This document shows positions 43,793-51,901 of a stretch of DNA of 64,000 nucleotides, in pieces. This DNA comes from Firmicutes bacterium HGW-Firmicutes-7. GTDB taxonomy: Bacteria; Bacillota; Clostridia; Lachnospirales; Vallitaleaceae. The notes under the pieces were generated by a model. That model searched no databases. It saw only the letters and a list, made by a program, of their open reading frames with translations, and had not been told where the DNA came from. The stretch is from positions 48,699-112,698 of the forward strand of contig PGZO01000010.1 of the NCBI GenBank assembly GCA_002841375.1, written 5' to 3'. The first letter of the stretch is position 1. Each line of letters starts with the position of its first letter. The position numbers were made by a program, and so were the translations under genes.

Positions 43793-45559
43793 ATGAAAAA
43801 GCTAAGTTTTAAAGTCATGATCCTTTTAATTAGTATATCAACGATTATTTTTGTCACTTTAATTGGATTAAGTTTATATTCAATAAACGACTACAAATTG
43901 AAAACAAAAGAGTTATACACCAAAGGTATTCAAACCCAATTTGACAACGCACTCGTATATGAAGTAGATACAATTGCTGCGCTTCTTAAGAACTACAATT
44001 TTAAAATTGTAAGTGGAGAATATACAATGGAAGAAGCGAAGGTGCAAGCCATTAAGGATATTAGTAGTATATCGTATGCAGGTATTAGTGGAATTTGGAT
44101 ATTTTCAAAAGATGGGGCCTGTCTTTTATATTCACTTGATCGGTCTTTAGAGGGTAGTAATCAATTAAATTATAAAGATACTCAAGGAAAGTCTGTAATC
44201 AGTGATCTCATTGATAGTGCAAATGCCGGCGGAGGCTTTATTGATTTTAATGCTGTTTGGTCTAGTAATGTTCCTGAACCGGTTAATATTCGTGCCTACG
44301 CTAAAAAATATGAAGCATTTGAATGGGTTGTTGCGACGGGCCTAACATATGATAAAATTGACAGTAATTTCACTACCTTTAATAATATTTCAGATGACTA
44401 TGTTAAGAAGCTAACTATGATATCTATAATACTTGGAGCAATTTTATTGCTGATTGTAATAGTCGTTGCTATTATAGCGGGACACAAGCTAACCAAGCCA
44501 ATAGTACAAATTACGAAAGCATCATCCTTTTTGGCGAAGGGTGACTTAACAACTCACGTACAAGTAAAATCAAAAGACGAAACAAAGAGACTAGCAGATT
44601 CTTTTAATGAAAGCATTACGAACTTAAATACACTTGTCAAAGATGCAATATCTGTATCATCAAGAGTAAAAGAATATTCGATCATGACAAATGCTTCTAT
44701 GAGAGAACTGGCAGTTGGTACGACTCAAATTTCTAGTACGATACAAGATTTAAGTATTGGCGTGAGTAAACAAACAACTTCTGTCGAGTCTATCCATAAT
44801 CGTTCTACAGATATTCTGTCTCGCTTATTAGCTATTAATGATGAAATGACTCAATCAAGCAATATTTCTGAATCGACGAAAGAAATCGTGAAAAATGGTG
44901 CGCAGACAATTGGATACCAACAAAACAAGATGGATGAAAATAAGCGTGCATCGGAATCAACGGTCATTTCAATCACTAATTTGTCAAAAATATCTAGTGA
45001 AATCGCAAATATTATTACAGTTATCGAAAATATTTCATCACAGACTACATTACTAGCACTGAATGCGAGTATAGAAGCTGCGCGAGCAGGGGAACACGGC
45101 AAAGGATTTGCGGTTGTAGCAGATGAAATTAGGAAATTAGCAGATGAAACGGTTAATTCTACAGGTAAAATCACGAGGATCATATCAGATGTTAATGATG
45201 CGGTGACGGATGCTGTAAAAACAATAAAAATCTCTCAAATTGCAGTAGCTGAACAAGAAGGTTCCTTAAAGCAGACAGCAAAGGTGTTTGAAGACGTCTC
45301 CTTAGCGGTGGATCAGTCTTATAATAATGCAAACACAGTTAAAGAAGCTACGTTAGCGCTAACAGAAAACGTTGAGCAAATCAATGATGAAATCAGCGAA
45401 ATATCTTCTGTTTCTGAGCAATCTGCTGCATCCTTTGAAGAAGTATCCGCTACAAACCAAGAACAAACTGCAAGCTTTGAAGAAATCACAGCATCGATTG
45501 ATGAGCTTACACAGCTTGCGGATGAACTCAATAACAATTTAGCCAAATTTAAAATATAA
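43793..45559 (+). CDS. Methyl-accepting chemotaxis protein
   Basis: Transmembrane chemoreceptor. Helix 1 is at about residues 8-28; an extracellular Cache-type sensor follows to about 205 ([34 protein letters not shown]); helix 2 is at about 212-235; then HAMP and a long signalling coiled coil. The hairpin tip is highly conserved: [20 protein letters not shown] and [16 protein letters not shown] 43793 is chosen because AAGGAGAAAAGGAG precedes it; upstream in-frame codons from 43691 run through the leader hairpin. Its position next to xylFGH suggests sugar taxis, which is inference. Confidence 0.92.
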   Translation: MKKLSFKVMILLISISTIIFVTLIGLSLYSINDYKLKTKELYTKGIQTQFDNALVYEVDTIAALLKNYNFKIVSGEYTMEEAKVQAIKDISSISYAGISGIWIFSKDGACLLYSLDRSLEGSNQLNYKDTQGKSVISDLIDSANAGGGFIDFNAVWSSNVPEPVNIRAYAKKYEAFEWVVATGLTYDKIDSNFTTFNNISDDYVKKLTMISIILGAILLLIVIVVAIIAGHKLTKPIVQITKASSFLAKGDLTTHVQVKSKDETKRLADSFNESITNLNTLVKDAISVSSRVKEYSIMTNASMRELAVGTTQISSTIQDLSIGVSKQTTSVESIHNRSTDILSRLLAINDEMTQSSNISESTKEIVKNGAQTIGYQQNKMDENKRASESTVISITNLSKISSEIANIITVIENISSQTTLLALNASIEAARAGEHGKGFAVVADEIRKLADETVNSTGKITRIISDVNDAVTDAVKTIKISQIAVAEQEGSLKQTAKVFEDVSLAVDQSYNNANTVKEATLALTENVEQINDEISEISSVSEQSAASFEEVSATNQEQTASFEEITASIDELTQLADELNNNLAKFKI

Positions 45560-45606
45560 ATATTGCATATCCTCCCTCCCCATATAGATAATGTTAGAAA
45601 AAGGGG

Positions 45607-45648
45607 CGGTTCCAGTCCACTTAATGGGGCAAAGAACCGTTCTTTTTT
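45607..45648 (+). terminator. Terminator of the chemoreceptor gene
   Basis: CGGTTC (45607-45612) pairs with GAACCG (45634-45639), followed by TTCTTTTTT. The loop of 21 bases carries a smaller GCCCC/GGGGC option with the preceding GGGGC. Confidence 0.7.
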
Positions 45649-45792
45649 CTAGTTCGGAACAAAAGTGTGCATACATTCAAAGAGGGGGAGACAACTAAAA
45701 ACATATAGACAAATACACATACAAGTGCTATATTATGTTTATATCAAAACAGATAAATATTCTTTTACATATTGGGGGTGAGGTGAAGAAAT

Positions 45793-46689
45793 ATGATGTT
45801 ATACATTTCAGCTTTAGGATTTAGTGCATTTAATACAAAAGAAAAAGCAGAGGGTATAGTTAGCGATATCATTGCAAATCCAAATACCAGGTATATCTCA
45901 AACTATAAATCAGACGAAATTAAAGTAGAATATTACAAAGAATACGGGACAGAATTTGGGTTAATAGTTAGAGGTGCTCTGAACCAAGAAGAAGAGCTGA
46001 CTGTATATTCCTTAATTCCATATGCTATTGGTAGTGTTATTACTGATACGCATGAAATAGATGTAGTGAAAGGCGAGAGAACAGACGTATATAATGCTTT
46101 TTGTGAAGAAAGTCGATCAGGTACGCCTGTATCTTTTTTTCTTCAAAACGTTATAGATTATTTGGAAATTGAAGACCAAGAGGATGTGTATATTGAAGGC
46201 GTTCGATTGGTTGCTTTTTCTGTTGAGGGAACGGTGATTTTACCTATTGACAAAGATGATACGGATTTGTTGTTAGAAGAGGAAGAAGATGTATTTAGAG
46301 AAGAGTTGTTAGAAAAGGCGAGACAGGGTGATGAAGATGCAATACAAATACTAGAAGATGAAGCTTTAGAATCTTCAGAGATCCTACAAGAAAGATTAAA
46401 GGATGAAGACCTTCTGAGTATCCTTGAAGGATTTTTTGTTCCACTCGGTGATAGTGAGGACATATATTCATTTTTAGGGACAATTGAGGAAGTAACGGAA
46501 ACAATAAATAAAATGACGGAAGAGCGAATATATATATTAAGCATTAAATGTATGAGTTTATATATTGATGTTTATATTAATTCCGCAGATATTACGGGAA
46601 TTCCTAGTGCAGGAATGCGATTTAAAGGCACAAGCTGGGTTCATGGACTCATCGAATTTGAATTTAATGGTGCCTATGAAGAAGAATAA
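45793..46689 (+). CDS. DUF3881-like protein
   Basis: A 298-residue, strongly acidic, soluble protein of unknown function. The start (YISALGFSAFNTKEKAEGIV followed by DIIANPNTRYI) recalls DUF3881, a family I know mainly from Lachnospiraceae. The middle (about 155-215) is an acidic helical insert (LLLEEEEDVFREELLEKARQ). The C-terminal end is a beta-rich domain with YILSIKCMSLYIDVYIN. GGGGGTGAGGTG precedes the tandem ATG start. It stands alone between terminators. Confidence 0.6.
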   Translation: MMLYISALGFSAFNTKEKAEGIVSDIIANPNTRYISNYKSDEIKVEYYKEYGTEFGLIVRGALNQEEELTVYSLIPYAIGSVITDTHEIDVVKGERTDVYNAFCEESRSGTPVSFFLQNVIDYLEIEDQEDVYIEGVRLVAFSVEGTVILPIDKDDTDLLLEEEEDVFREELLEKARQGDEDAIQILEDEALESSEILQERLKDEDLLSILEGFFVPLGDSEDIYSFLGTIEEVTETINKMTEERIYILSIKCMSLYIDVYINSADITGIPSAGMRFKGTSWVHGLIEFEFNGAYEEE

Positions 46690-46696
46690 AATATAG

Positions 46697-46720
46697 ACTC
46701 ACTCTTTGAGTGAGTTTTTA
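46697..46720 (+). terminator. Terminator of the DUF3881-like gene
   Basis: ACTCACTC-TTT-GAGTGAGT (46697-46715) followed by TTTTA. Confidence 0.88.
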
Positions 46721-46727
46721 TTACCAC

Positions 46728-46755
46728 TTGACATAAGCTTAAAACATGATAAAAT
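46728..46755 (+). promoter_or_regulatory. Promoter of tRNA-Arg
   Basis: TTGACA (46728-46733), 16 bases, TAAAAT (46750-46755); the tRNA starts 37 bases later. Confidence 0.72.
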
Positions 46756-46791
46756 GTTAATGCAACAAATAATCTAAAGAAAATGTACGAT

Positions 46792-46865
46792 GCATGCGTA
46801 GCTCAGTAGGATAGAGCGACCGCCTCCTAAGCGGTAGGCCGTGAGTTCGAATCTCGCCGTGTGCA
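46792..46865 (+). tRNA. tRNA-Arg (anticodon CCT)
   Basis: A full cloverleaf is visible: acceptor GCATGCG/CGTGTGC, D-arm GCTC...GAGC, anticodon stem ACCGC/GCGGT with loop CTCCTAA, and T-arm GTGAG-TTCGAAT-CTCGC. Anticodon CCT reads AGG. CCA is not encoded. A terminator follows at 46884. Confidence 0.93.
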
Positions 46866-46883
46866 CTATAGGATATGAGAAAG

Positions 46884-46908
46884 AAACCACTAATGAGTGG
46901 TTTTTTTG
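46884..46908 (+). terminator. Terminator after tRNA-Arg
   Basis: ACCACT-AATG-AGTGGT (46886-46901) followed by a run of seven T. Confidence 0.88.
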
Positions 46909-47026
46909 TTGTGTTAATATATACCTCCATACGGTGATAAACAATAACAAGGAAGTTTCTCAATAATAGCAACACCGGTAATAGCGAATATAATATATAA
47001 AGACATTTAGAAATGAGGTGTGAAAG

Positions 47027-47767
47027 ATGGAATTAAAAACGCAATTAAGAACACAACTATTACCACAAGGAACTAAAAGAAGAAGTGGGATTAAAATGAG
47101 CGAGGTCGTTTTTTTTGTGGATCATGATACAGGAAATGCAAATTCAACAGCTCAAAATAATGTAAGCTATTTCATTAATTCTGCGAATGCGGTATCAGCA
47201 TCTGCCCATATATTCATTGATGACAAAGAAGCAATCATGTGTATTCCCTGTTTGGAGGACCCGGAAAAAGCATGGCATGTCTTAAACGAAAAAATTAAAG
47301 ATAATGAACTGTTTGGTGGGAATGCAAATGATATAGCCATTGGATTAGAACTATGTTATTTTCCGACGGATGTGAGTAGATCACTTCAAGCATATGAAAA
47401 TTATGTTGAAATAGCTGCCTACTTATCAAAGTACCATAATATAAATCCTTCTAGGAGATCTGGACATTTTGAGTTAGATCCAGAGAGAAGAACAGATCCA
47501 AATAATGCGTTAAAATACATAGGGAAAACATATACAGATATGAAAAATGATATTTTAATGAAATATAGAGAGCTTACCTCAGGAGAGGAGGAAATACCTG
47601 TGCAAGAGTCAAATAATATTTCGCAAGAAGTAGCTGCTTGGGCAAAAGATGCCCAAGCATGGGTAACACAAAAGGCCATTAGCGATGGAACCAATCCAAA
47701 AAAATTTGCGACGCGCGAAGAGCTTTGGACAATGCTCTATAGAGCGTATCAACAGAATAAAAGTTAA
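47027..47767 (+). CDS. N-acetylmuramoyl-L-alanine amidase (phage-type endolysin)
   Basis: Cleaves the amide between muramic acid and the stem peptide. The Amidase_2/PGRP zinc fold is visible: VDHDTGN (first His ligand), AWHVLNEK, and SGHFELDPERRTDP with the last His and Asp. There is no signal peptide, so export would need a holin; one is encoded 12 bases downstream. The C-terminal third (about 190-246) is a small helical region with AWAKDAQAWVTQKAISDG of the SLH-like or linker type seen in clostridial phage lysins. GAGGTG precedes ATG. Confidence 0.85.
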   Translation: MELKTQLRTQLLPQGTKRRSGIKMSEVVFFVDHDTGNANSTAQNNVSYFINSANAVSASAHIFIDDKEAIMCIPCLEDPEKAWHVLNEKIKDNELFGGNANDIAIGLELCYFPTDVSRSLQAYENYVEIAAYLSKYHNINPSRRSGHFELDPERRTDPNNALKYIGKTYTDMKNDILMKYRELTSGEEEIPVQESNNISQEVAAWAKDAQAWVTQKAISDGTNPKKFATREELWTMLYRAYQQNKS

Positions 47768-47779
47768 GGGGGGATGTTT

Positions 47780-48049
47780 ATGGAAGCATGTTTTATATGC
47801 ATCATAATCTTTCTATTTATATTGGTTTTAGCAGTTTTATGGTTTAAAGGAAAGAGAAAACTGGTGAAGAAGATTATTCTAGAGCTGGTTATACAGGCCG
47901 AAAAAATATATGGTTCTGGTACAGGTAAAATTAAATTAGCTACTGTATTAGCGCAAGTTTATAAGGATTACCCGTGGTTAACGTACATTGAAGCAATAGT
48001 CATTAAATGGATTAATGAAGCGGTTAAATATATGAAAAATAACCTATAG
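47780..48049 (+). CDS. Holin-like small membrane protein (LL-H family)
   Basis: An 89-residue protein: one N-terminal membrane helix (residues 3-24), a basic stretch KGKRKLVKK, then YGSGTGKIKLATVLAQVYKD, which matches the conserved GSGTGxxK region of LL-H-type phage holins. ATG 47780 has better spacing from AAGGGGGG than ATG 47774. Coupled with the upstream amidase as a lysis pair, but no other phage gene is nearby. Confidence 0.78.
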   Translation: MEACFICIIIFLFILVLAVLWFKGKRKLVKKIILELVIQAEKIYGSGTGKIKLATVLAQVYKDYPWLTYIEAIVIKWINEAVKYMKNNL

Positions 48050-48064
48050 TTCGTATTTGTTTTA

Positions 48065-48096
48065 CATCTGTCTAACCCAAGACAGGTGATTTTTTT
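48065..48096 (+). terminator. Terminator of the amidase-holin pair
   Basis: CATCTGTCT (48065-48073), six-base loop, AGACAGGTG (48080-48088) with one G-U pair, then ATTTTTTT. Confidence 0.85.
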
Positions 48097-48263
48097 GACC
48101 AACAAGAAATCGTACAGGATCTAGGAATAATGGAACAAATAGTTTGATAACGTATGCGTTATATATCAAGTGATTAGTTCTTGATATGTTCTTATTAATT
48201 GTGTATTATTACAAGTAGAGATCTTATAAATTTAAGTGATGAAAATAAAAGGAGACAACAAAG

Positions 48264-48464
48264 GTGAGTATATTTAAAGTAAAGGATTTAAATCGTATCA
48301 TTGATGCACTTGTTAAAGACGGCATAGAATTAGTTGATATAGAGGTATTTGATAGAGAAGAGATTGAAGGTGAGCTCATTGGGGCAACGATAGAGTTTAA
48401 TGGCTGCAGTGATGATGAAGAGGGAATTGATTACGGTGGTATAGAGGAATATACGCAAACTTAA
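48264..48464 (+). CDS. Small acidic hypothetical protein
   Basis: A 66-residue protein with many Asp/Glu residues (CSDDEEGIDYGGIEEY at the end), start GTG 48264 behind AAAGGAG. The first 45 residues look like a beta-alpha unit (LNRIIDALVKDGIELVDIEVFD). I do not recognise the family. It lies between the holin gene and tRNA-Thr. Confidence 0.55.
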   Translation: MSIFKVKDLNRIIDALVKDGIELVDIEVFDREEIEGELIGATIEFNGCSDDEEGIDYGGIEEYTQT

Positions 48465-48498
48465 ATAATGGAAGCAAGTTAAATTCATATATTAATTA

Positions 48499-48572
48499 GC
48501 TACTGTGGCTCAGTCCGGTAGAGCAGCTGATTCGTAATCAGCAGGTCAGGGGTTCGAGTCCCCTCAGTAGCT
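48499..48572 (+). tRNA. tRNA-Thr (anticodon CGT)
   Basis: Cloverleaf: acceptor GCTACTG/CAGTAGC, D-arm GCTC...GAGC, anticodon stem GCTGA/TCAGC with loop TTCGTAA, T-arm AGGGG-TTCGAGT-CCCCT. The anticodon CGT reads ACG. CCA is not encoded. Confidence 0.93.
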
Positions 48573-48596
48573 TTAAAAGATAGCGAAGAATATATT

Positions 48597-48630
48597 TTTA
48601 ACCTAACGAACACGTAGGTTTTGTATTATT
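48597..48630 (+). repeat. Dispersed 34-base repeat, copy 1 (with hairpin after tRNA-Thr)
   Basis: This 34-base segment matches 57443-57476 at 29 positions. Inside it AACCTA (48600-48605) and TAGGTT (48615-48620) form a small hairpin followed by TTGT, so it may serve as the tRNA-Thr terminator. Confidence 0.6.
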
Positions 48631-48660
48631 GATTTGCAGAAGATGATTACACTTATCTAG

Positions 48661-48780
48661 TATTTATAATGCATCGTGGATATGACTGAATAGTATCAAA
48701 ACCGATTGGTTAGATGCATGATAAATACAATAAATAACAACAATAACTAGCCATGATTCAAAGTGGCTGGTTATTGTTTT
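48661..48780 (+). ncRNA. Candidate small structured RNA ending in a terminator
   Basis: TATTTAT-A-ATGCATC (48661-48675) pairs with GATGCAT-G-ATAAATA (48713-48727): a 15-position stem with a single mismatch around a 37-base loop. Eleven bases later a second hairpin, AACAATAAC-T-AGCCA with TGGCT-G-GTTATTGTT (48739-48778), runs into TTTT. No coding frame lies in it. No clear promoter was found upstream, so it could also be processed from the tRNA-Thr transcript. The 315 bases between tRNA-Thr and tcdA hold no other feature. Confidence 0.5.
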
Positions 48781-48887
48781 ATATTACACGAATAAAAGTA
48801 TACGTTAAGCTTTATATTATAATTGTTATATGATATACTAACATTATTTATAAAAACGATAGGATTACTATTTAAGGAGATAGAATT

Positions 48888-49640
48888 ATGCTACATGAAT
48901 TTTCTAGAACAGAGTTACTTATAGGAAAAGAAGGCATAGAAAAACTGAGAAATGCAAAGGTTGCTATATTCGGAATCGGAGGGGTAGGCTCTTTTGTAGT
49001 GGAGGGCTTAGCACGTTCAGGTGTTGGAAAATTTGTGTTAATCGATGACGATTGTATATGCTTAACAAATATAAATAGACAGCTTCATGCTACAAGAAAG
49101 ACAGTTGGAAAACCTAAGGTTGAAGCCATGAAACAAAGAATTTTAGATATTAATCCTAAGGCAGAAGTGAAAACCATTCAGAGCTTCTATATGCCAGAAA
49201 ATGCCCAAGATATTATTGAAGACGATTACGACTATATTGTTGATGCGATAGATACAGTAACTGCAAAGATTGATTTGGTTTTACAAGCTCAAAAAAGAAG
49301 TATACCGATTATTAGTTGTATGGGCGCCGGAAATAAGTTGGATCCTACAAAATTTGAGGTTGCAGATATTTATAACACTTCGATTTGCCCACTTGCGAGA
49401 GTAATGAGAAAAGAGCTAAGACAAAGAGGAATAAAAGCCCTAAAGGTAATCTACTCAAAAGAAACGCCAATTAAGCCGATAGAGGAAGAAGATTCAAGTT
49501 GCAACAACAACTGTATTTGTCCGTCAGGAACAACGAGAAAATGTACTGTAAGACATCAAATTCCAGGAAGTGTTTCTTTTGTTCCTTCTGTTGCAGGACT
49601 TATTATTAGTGGAGAAGTAATAAAGGATATCATTCGATAG
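48888..49640 (+). CDS. tcdA: tRNA threonylcarbamoyladenosine dehydratase TcdA
   Basis: ThiF/E1-like enzyme that activates and cyclises t6A37 to ct6A in ANN-decoding tRNAs. The N-terminus FSRTELLIGKEGIEKL leads into the ATP-binding GIGGVGS, then LIDDDCICLTNINRQ and DAIDTVTAKIDL. A cysteine cluster (CNNNCICPSGTTRKC, about 204-218) typical of the clostridial form lies in the C-terminal third and may bind metal. Length 250. The Rrf2 gene starts 13 bases downstream. Confidence 0.92.
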   Translation: MLHEFSRTELLIGKEGIEKLRNAKVAIFGIGGVGSFVVEGLARSGVGKFVLIDDDCICLTNINRQLHATRKTVGKPKVEAMKQRILDINPKAEVKTIQSFYMPENAQDIIEDDYDYIVDAIDTVTAKIDLVLQAQKRSIPIISCMGAGNKLDPTKFEVADIYNTSICPLARVMRKELRQRGIKALKVIYSKETPIKPIEEEDSSCNNNCICPSGTTRKCTVRHQIPGSVSFVPSVAGLIISGEVIKDIIR

Positions 49641-49652
49641 GAGGCTATTAGG

Positions 49653-50102
49653 TTGAAAATATCAACAAAAGGAAGATATGCGCTTGAGGCAGTACTTGAT
49701 TTAGCTGTTTACTCTGAAGTTGAGTTGGAGAGCTTAAACAACATCTCTGAAAGACTACAGATATCAAAAAACTATTTAGAGCAGTTATTCAGTGTTTTAA
49801 GGAAAAAGGAAATTGTTGCTAGTGTTAGAGGTGCCCAGGGTGGGTATAAGTTAGCTAGAAGCTCGAAGCAAATTACAGCAGGAGAAGTCATTCGTGCTGT
49901 AGAGGGGCCTTTATCGCCAGTTAGTTGCATAGATGAAGGCAAATGTAATAATACTGGAGAATATAAGGAATGTGTAACGAGATTGTTGTGGCAAAAAATG
50001 ATGGATGAAATTAACAGAGCAGCTGATGGTGTTACGATTAATGATTTAGTCCAATCATATGGGAAAATGAAGAAAAAGGACGCTATCGAGTATTTTATTT
50101 AA
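49653..50102 (+). CDS. Rrf2-family regulator with cysteine triad (IscR-like)
   Basis: Winged-helix regulator: MKISTKGRYALEAVLDLAV, ISKNYLEQLFSVLRKKEIV and the wing RGAQGGYKLAR. The C-terminal half has Cys-x5-Cys-x8-Cys (SCIDEGKCNNTGEYKEC), a spacing close to the [2Fe-2S] ligands of IscR, so it may sense iron-sulfur or redox state. TTG start behind AGGAGG. Followed 51 bases later by a second Rrf2 gene without these cysteines. Confidence 0.85.
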   Translation: MKISTKGRYALEAVLDLAVYSEVELESLNNISERLQISKNYLEQLFSVLRKKEIVASVRGAQGGYKLARSSKQITAGEVIRAVEGPLSPVSCIDEGKCNNTGEYKECVTRLLWQKMMDEINRAADGVTINDLVQSYGKMKKKDAIEYFI

Positions 50103-50153
50103 CCGGATTCAGAGGTTTTATGCCATTGAATATTGACCTACGAGGTGAAGGAT

Positions 50154-50600
50154 ATGAAGATTTCGACGAAAGGTCGTTATGGGTTACGAGCAATGATTGA
50201 TTTAGCATTATATTCTAATGGTACACACGTGTCATTATTTAGCATCGCACAAAGACAGGGTATCTCAGGGATATATTTAGAGCAGGTATTTGCTACGCTT
50301 AGAAAAGCAGGCTTGGTGAAAAGTGTCAAAGGTGCACAAGGAGGATATCTGTTATGTGAAAGTCCAAAAGACATAAAGATTGGGCAGATACTACGATCTT
50401 TGGAAGGCGATTTATCTGTTATAGATGAAAACGAATCACAAAAAGCTGAGGATAGTTTAATTTCAGCATGTGTAAAAGAAAATGTTTGGGACAAAATAAA
50501 TGAGAATATTAATTTACTTGTTGATAAAGTTACGCTTGAAGATTTGATAATAGAGCAAAAAAAACTAAACGAAGGGTCCATTCCAATGTTTTATATATAA
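50154..50600 (+). CDS. Rrf2-family regulator lacking the cysteine triad (CymR-like)
   Basis: Paralogue of the preceding gene: MKISTKGRYGLRAMIDLAL, ISGIYLEQVFATLRKAGLV, KGAQGGYLLCE. The region corresponding to the cluster ligands has no clustered Cys (VIDENESQKAEDSLISAC), like CymR, the cysteine-metabolism regulator of Bacillus, which acts with CysK. Directly upstream of two sulfur amino-acid PLP enzymes. ATG 50154 follows GAGGTGAAGG; the TTG at 50133 overlaps that region. Confidence 0.83.
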   Translation: MKISTKGRYGLRAMIDLALYSNGTHVSLFSIAQRQGISGIYLEQVFATLRKAGLVKSVKGAQGGYLLCESPKDIKIGQILRSLEGDLSVIDENESQKAEDSLISACVKENVWDKINENINLLVDKVTLEDLIIEQKKLNEGSIPMFYI

Positions 50601-50606
50601 CGGGTA

Positions 50607-50635
50607 TTGACAGTGAATTTATAAAAGTGTAGTAT
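50607..50635 (+). promoter_or_regulatory. Promoter of the PLP enzyme pair
   Basis: TTGACA (50607-50612), 17 bases, TAGTAT (50630-50635). The leader of about 65 bases is too short for a SAM riboswitch. A CymR-like repressor may act here, but I see no certain operator. Confidence 0.65.
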
Positions 50636-50701
50636 ATACAAATACAAACCCATTTAAGTGTATAGGATTAATAAGGTATGACGCACAGTTTTAAATAATT
50701 A

Positions 50702-51901
50702 ATGAAGGGAATGATTATCATTGGGAATGTAACGAAAAAAAACATAGAAACAAAAGTAGTGCACGGAGATAAGGGTTATGATCCCCATACAGGGGCTATC
50801 AGTTTTCCAATATATCAAAGCGCCACTTTTAGGCATCCGGGGTTAAACCAATCAACAGGATACGATTATTCAAGATTGCAAAATCCAACGAGGGAAGAGT
50901 TAGAAAATACGATTGCTTCCTTAGAAAACGGGAAACGTGGCTTTGCCTTTTCCAGTGGGATGGCTGCGATTTCAACAGTACTTAAGCTTTTTTCACCAGG
51001 TAATCATGTAATTGTTTCGGATGATATGTACGGAGGGACCTATAGATTATTTGAAGAGATTTATAAAGGATACGGATTAAATTTTAGTTATGTTGATACG
51101 AGTGTCGTGGAAGATGTCCAGGGTGCAATAAAAGAAAATACGGTAGCACTTTTTATTGAAAGTCCAACAAATCCATTAATGAAAGTATCTGACATAAAGG
51201 CTCTTTCAAGCTTATCCAAGGATAGAGGTTTGTTAACAATTGTTGATAATACATTTTTGACCCCGTATTATTTAAGACCCTTAGAACTAGGAGCGGATAT
51301 TGTAGTTCATAGCGGCACGAAATACTTAGGCGGGCATAATGATACATTAGCAGGGCTTGTTATTACAAGTGAGGAGGGTTTAATTGATCAAATTCAATTA
51401 ATTCAAAAGTCAGAAGGCGCTGTGCTTGCTCCATTTGATTGCTGGCTTATTTTAAGAGGAATTAAAACATTAAGCGTAAGATTAAATAAACAACAAGAAA
51501 ATGCCATTATAATCGCAAACTGGCTTAGAAAGCACGAGGCAGTAGAAACGGTATATTATGCTGGATTACCTGATCATGCAGGTTATGAAATTAGCAAGAA
51601 GCAAGCATCTGGTTTTGGTGCAATGATTTCTTTTACAGTGAGGGACGTGAAACTCGTAGCTCAGGTTCTCGAGAAAGTGAAGATTATTCTATTTGCCGAA
51701 AGCTTAGGTGGGGTAGAAAGTCTCATTACTTATCCAATTATTCAAACACATTCTGCGATTCCTGAAGAAATGAGAAGGAAAATTGGTGTTACAGATAAGT
51801 TGTTACGATTATCTGTAGGAATAGAATCGGTAGACGATCTAATAATGGATCTTGACCAAGCATTAAAAAATGAGAGCGATTACAAGGAGGTAAACGAATG
51901 A
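50702..51901 (+). CDS. Cystathionine gamma-synthase/lyase-family PLP enzyme
   Basis: Cys/Met-metabolism PLP enzyme (MetB/MetC/MegL family). Visible: YDYSRLQNPTREELE, FSSGMAAIS, the PLP-facing VDNTFLTPYY and catalytic Lys in VHSGTKYLGGHND, and SLGGVESLITYP at the C-terminal part. Family members are hard to separate by eye; with the next gene it may form a transsulfuration pair. The start is uncertain: ATG 50702 and 50711 flank the GAAGGGA ribosome site badly, and a rare ATT start at 50720 is possible. Confidence 0.83.
   Translation: MKGMIIIGNVTKKNIETKVVHGDKGYDPHTGAISFPIYQSATFRHPGLNQSTGYDYSRLQNPTREELENTIASLENGKRGFAFSSGMAAISTVLKLFSPGNHVIVSDDMYGGTYRLFEEIYKGYGLNFSYVDTSVVEDVQGAIKENTVALFIESPTNPLMKVSDIKALSSLSKDRGLLTIVDNTFLTPYYLRPLELGADIVVHSGTKYLGGHNDTLAGLVITSEEGLIDQIQLIQKSEGAVLAPFDCWLILRGIKTLSVRLNKQQENAIIIANWLRKHEAVETVYYAGLPDHAGYEISKKQASGFGAMISFTVRDVKLVAQVLEKVKIILFAESLGGVESLITYPIIQTHSAIPEEMRRKIGVTDKLLRLSVGIESVDDLIMDLDQALKNESDYKEVNE

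Noticed and set aside
46158..46544. Ser-rich open frame antisense to the DUF3881-like gene
   Set aside because: It is the mirror of an acidic Glu/Asp-rich coding stretch and has no initiation signal.
46792..48572. Intact prophage
   Set aside because: Only amidase and holin genes are seen; no integrase, structural genes or clear att repeats.
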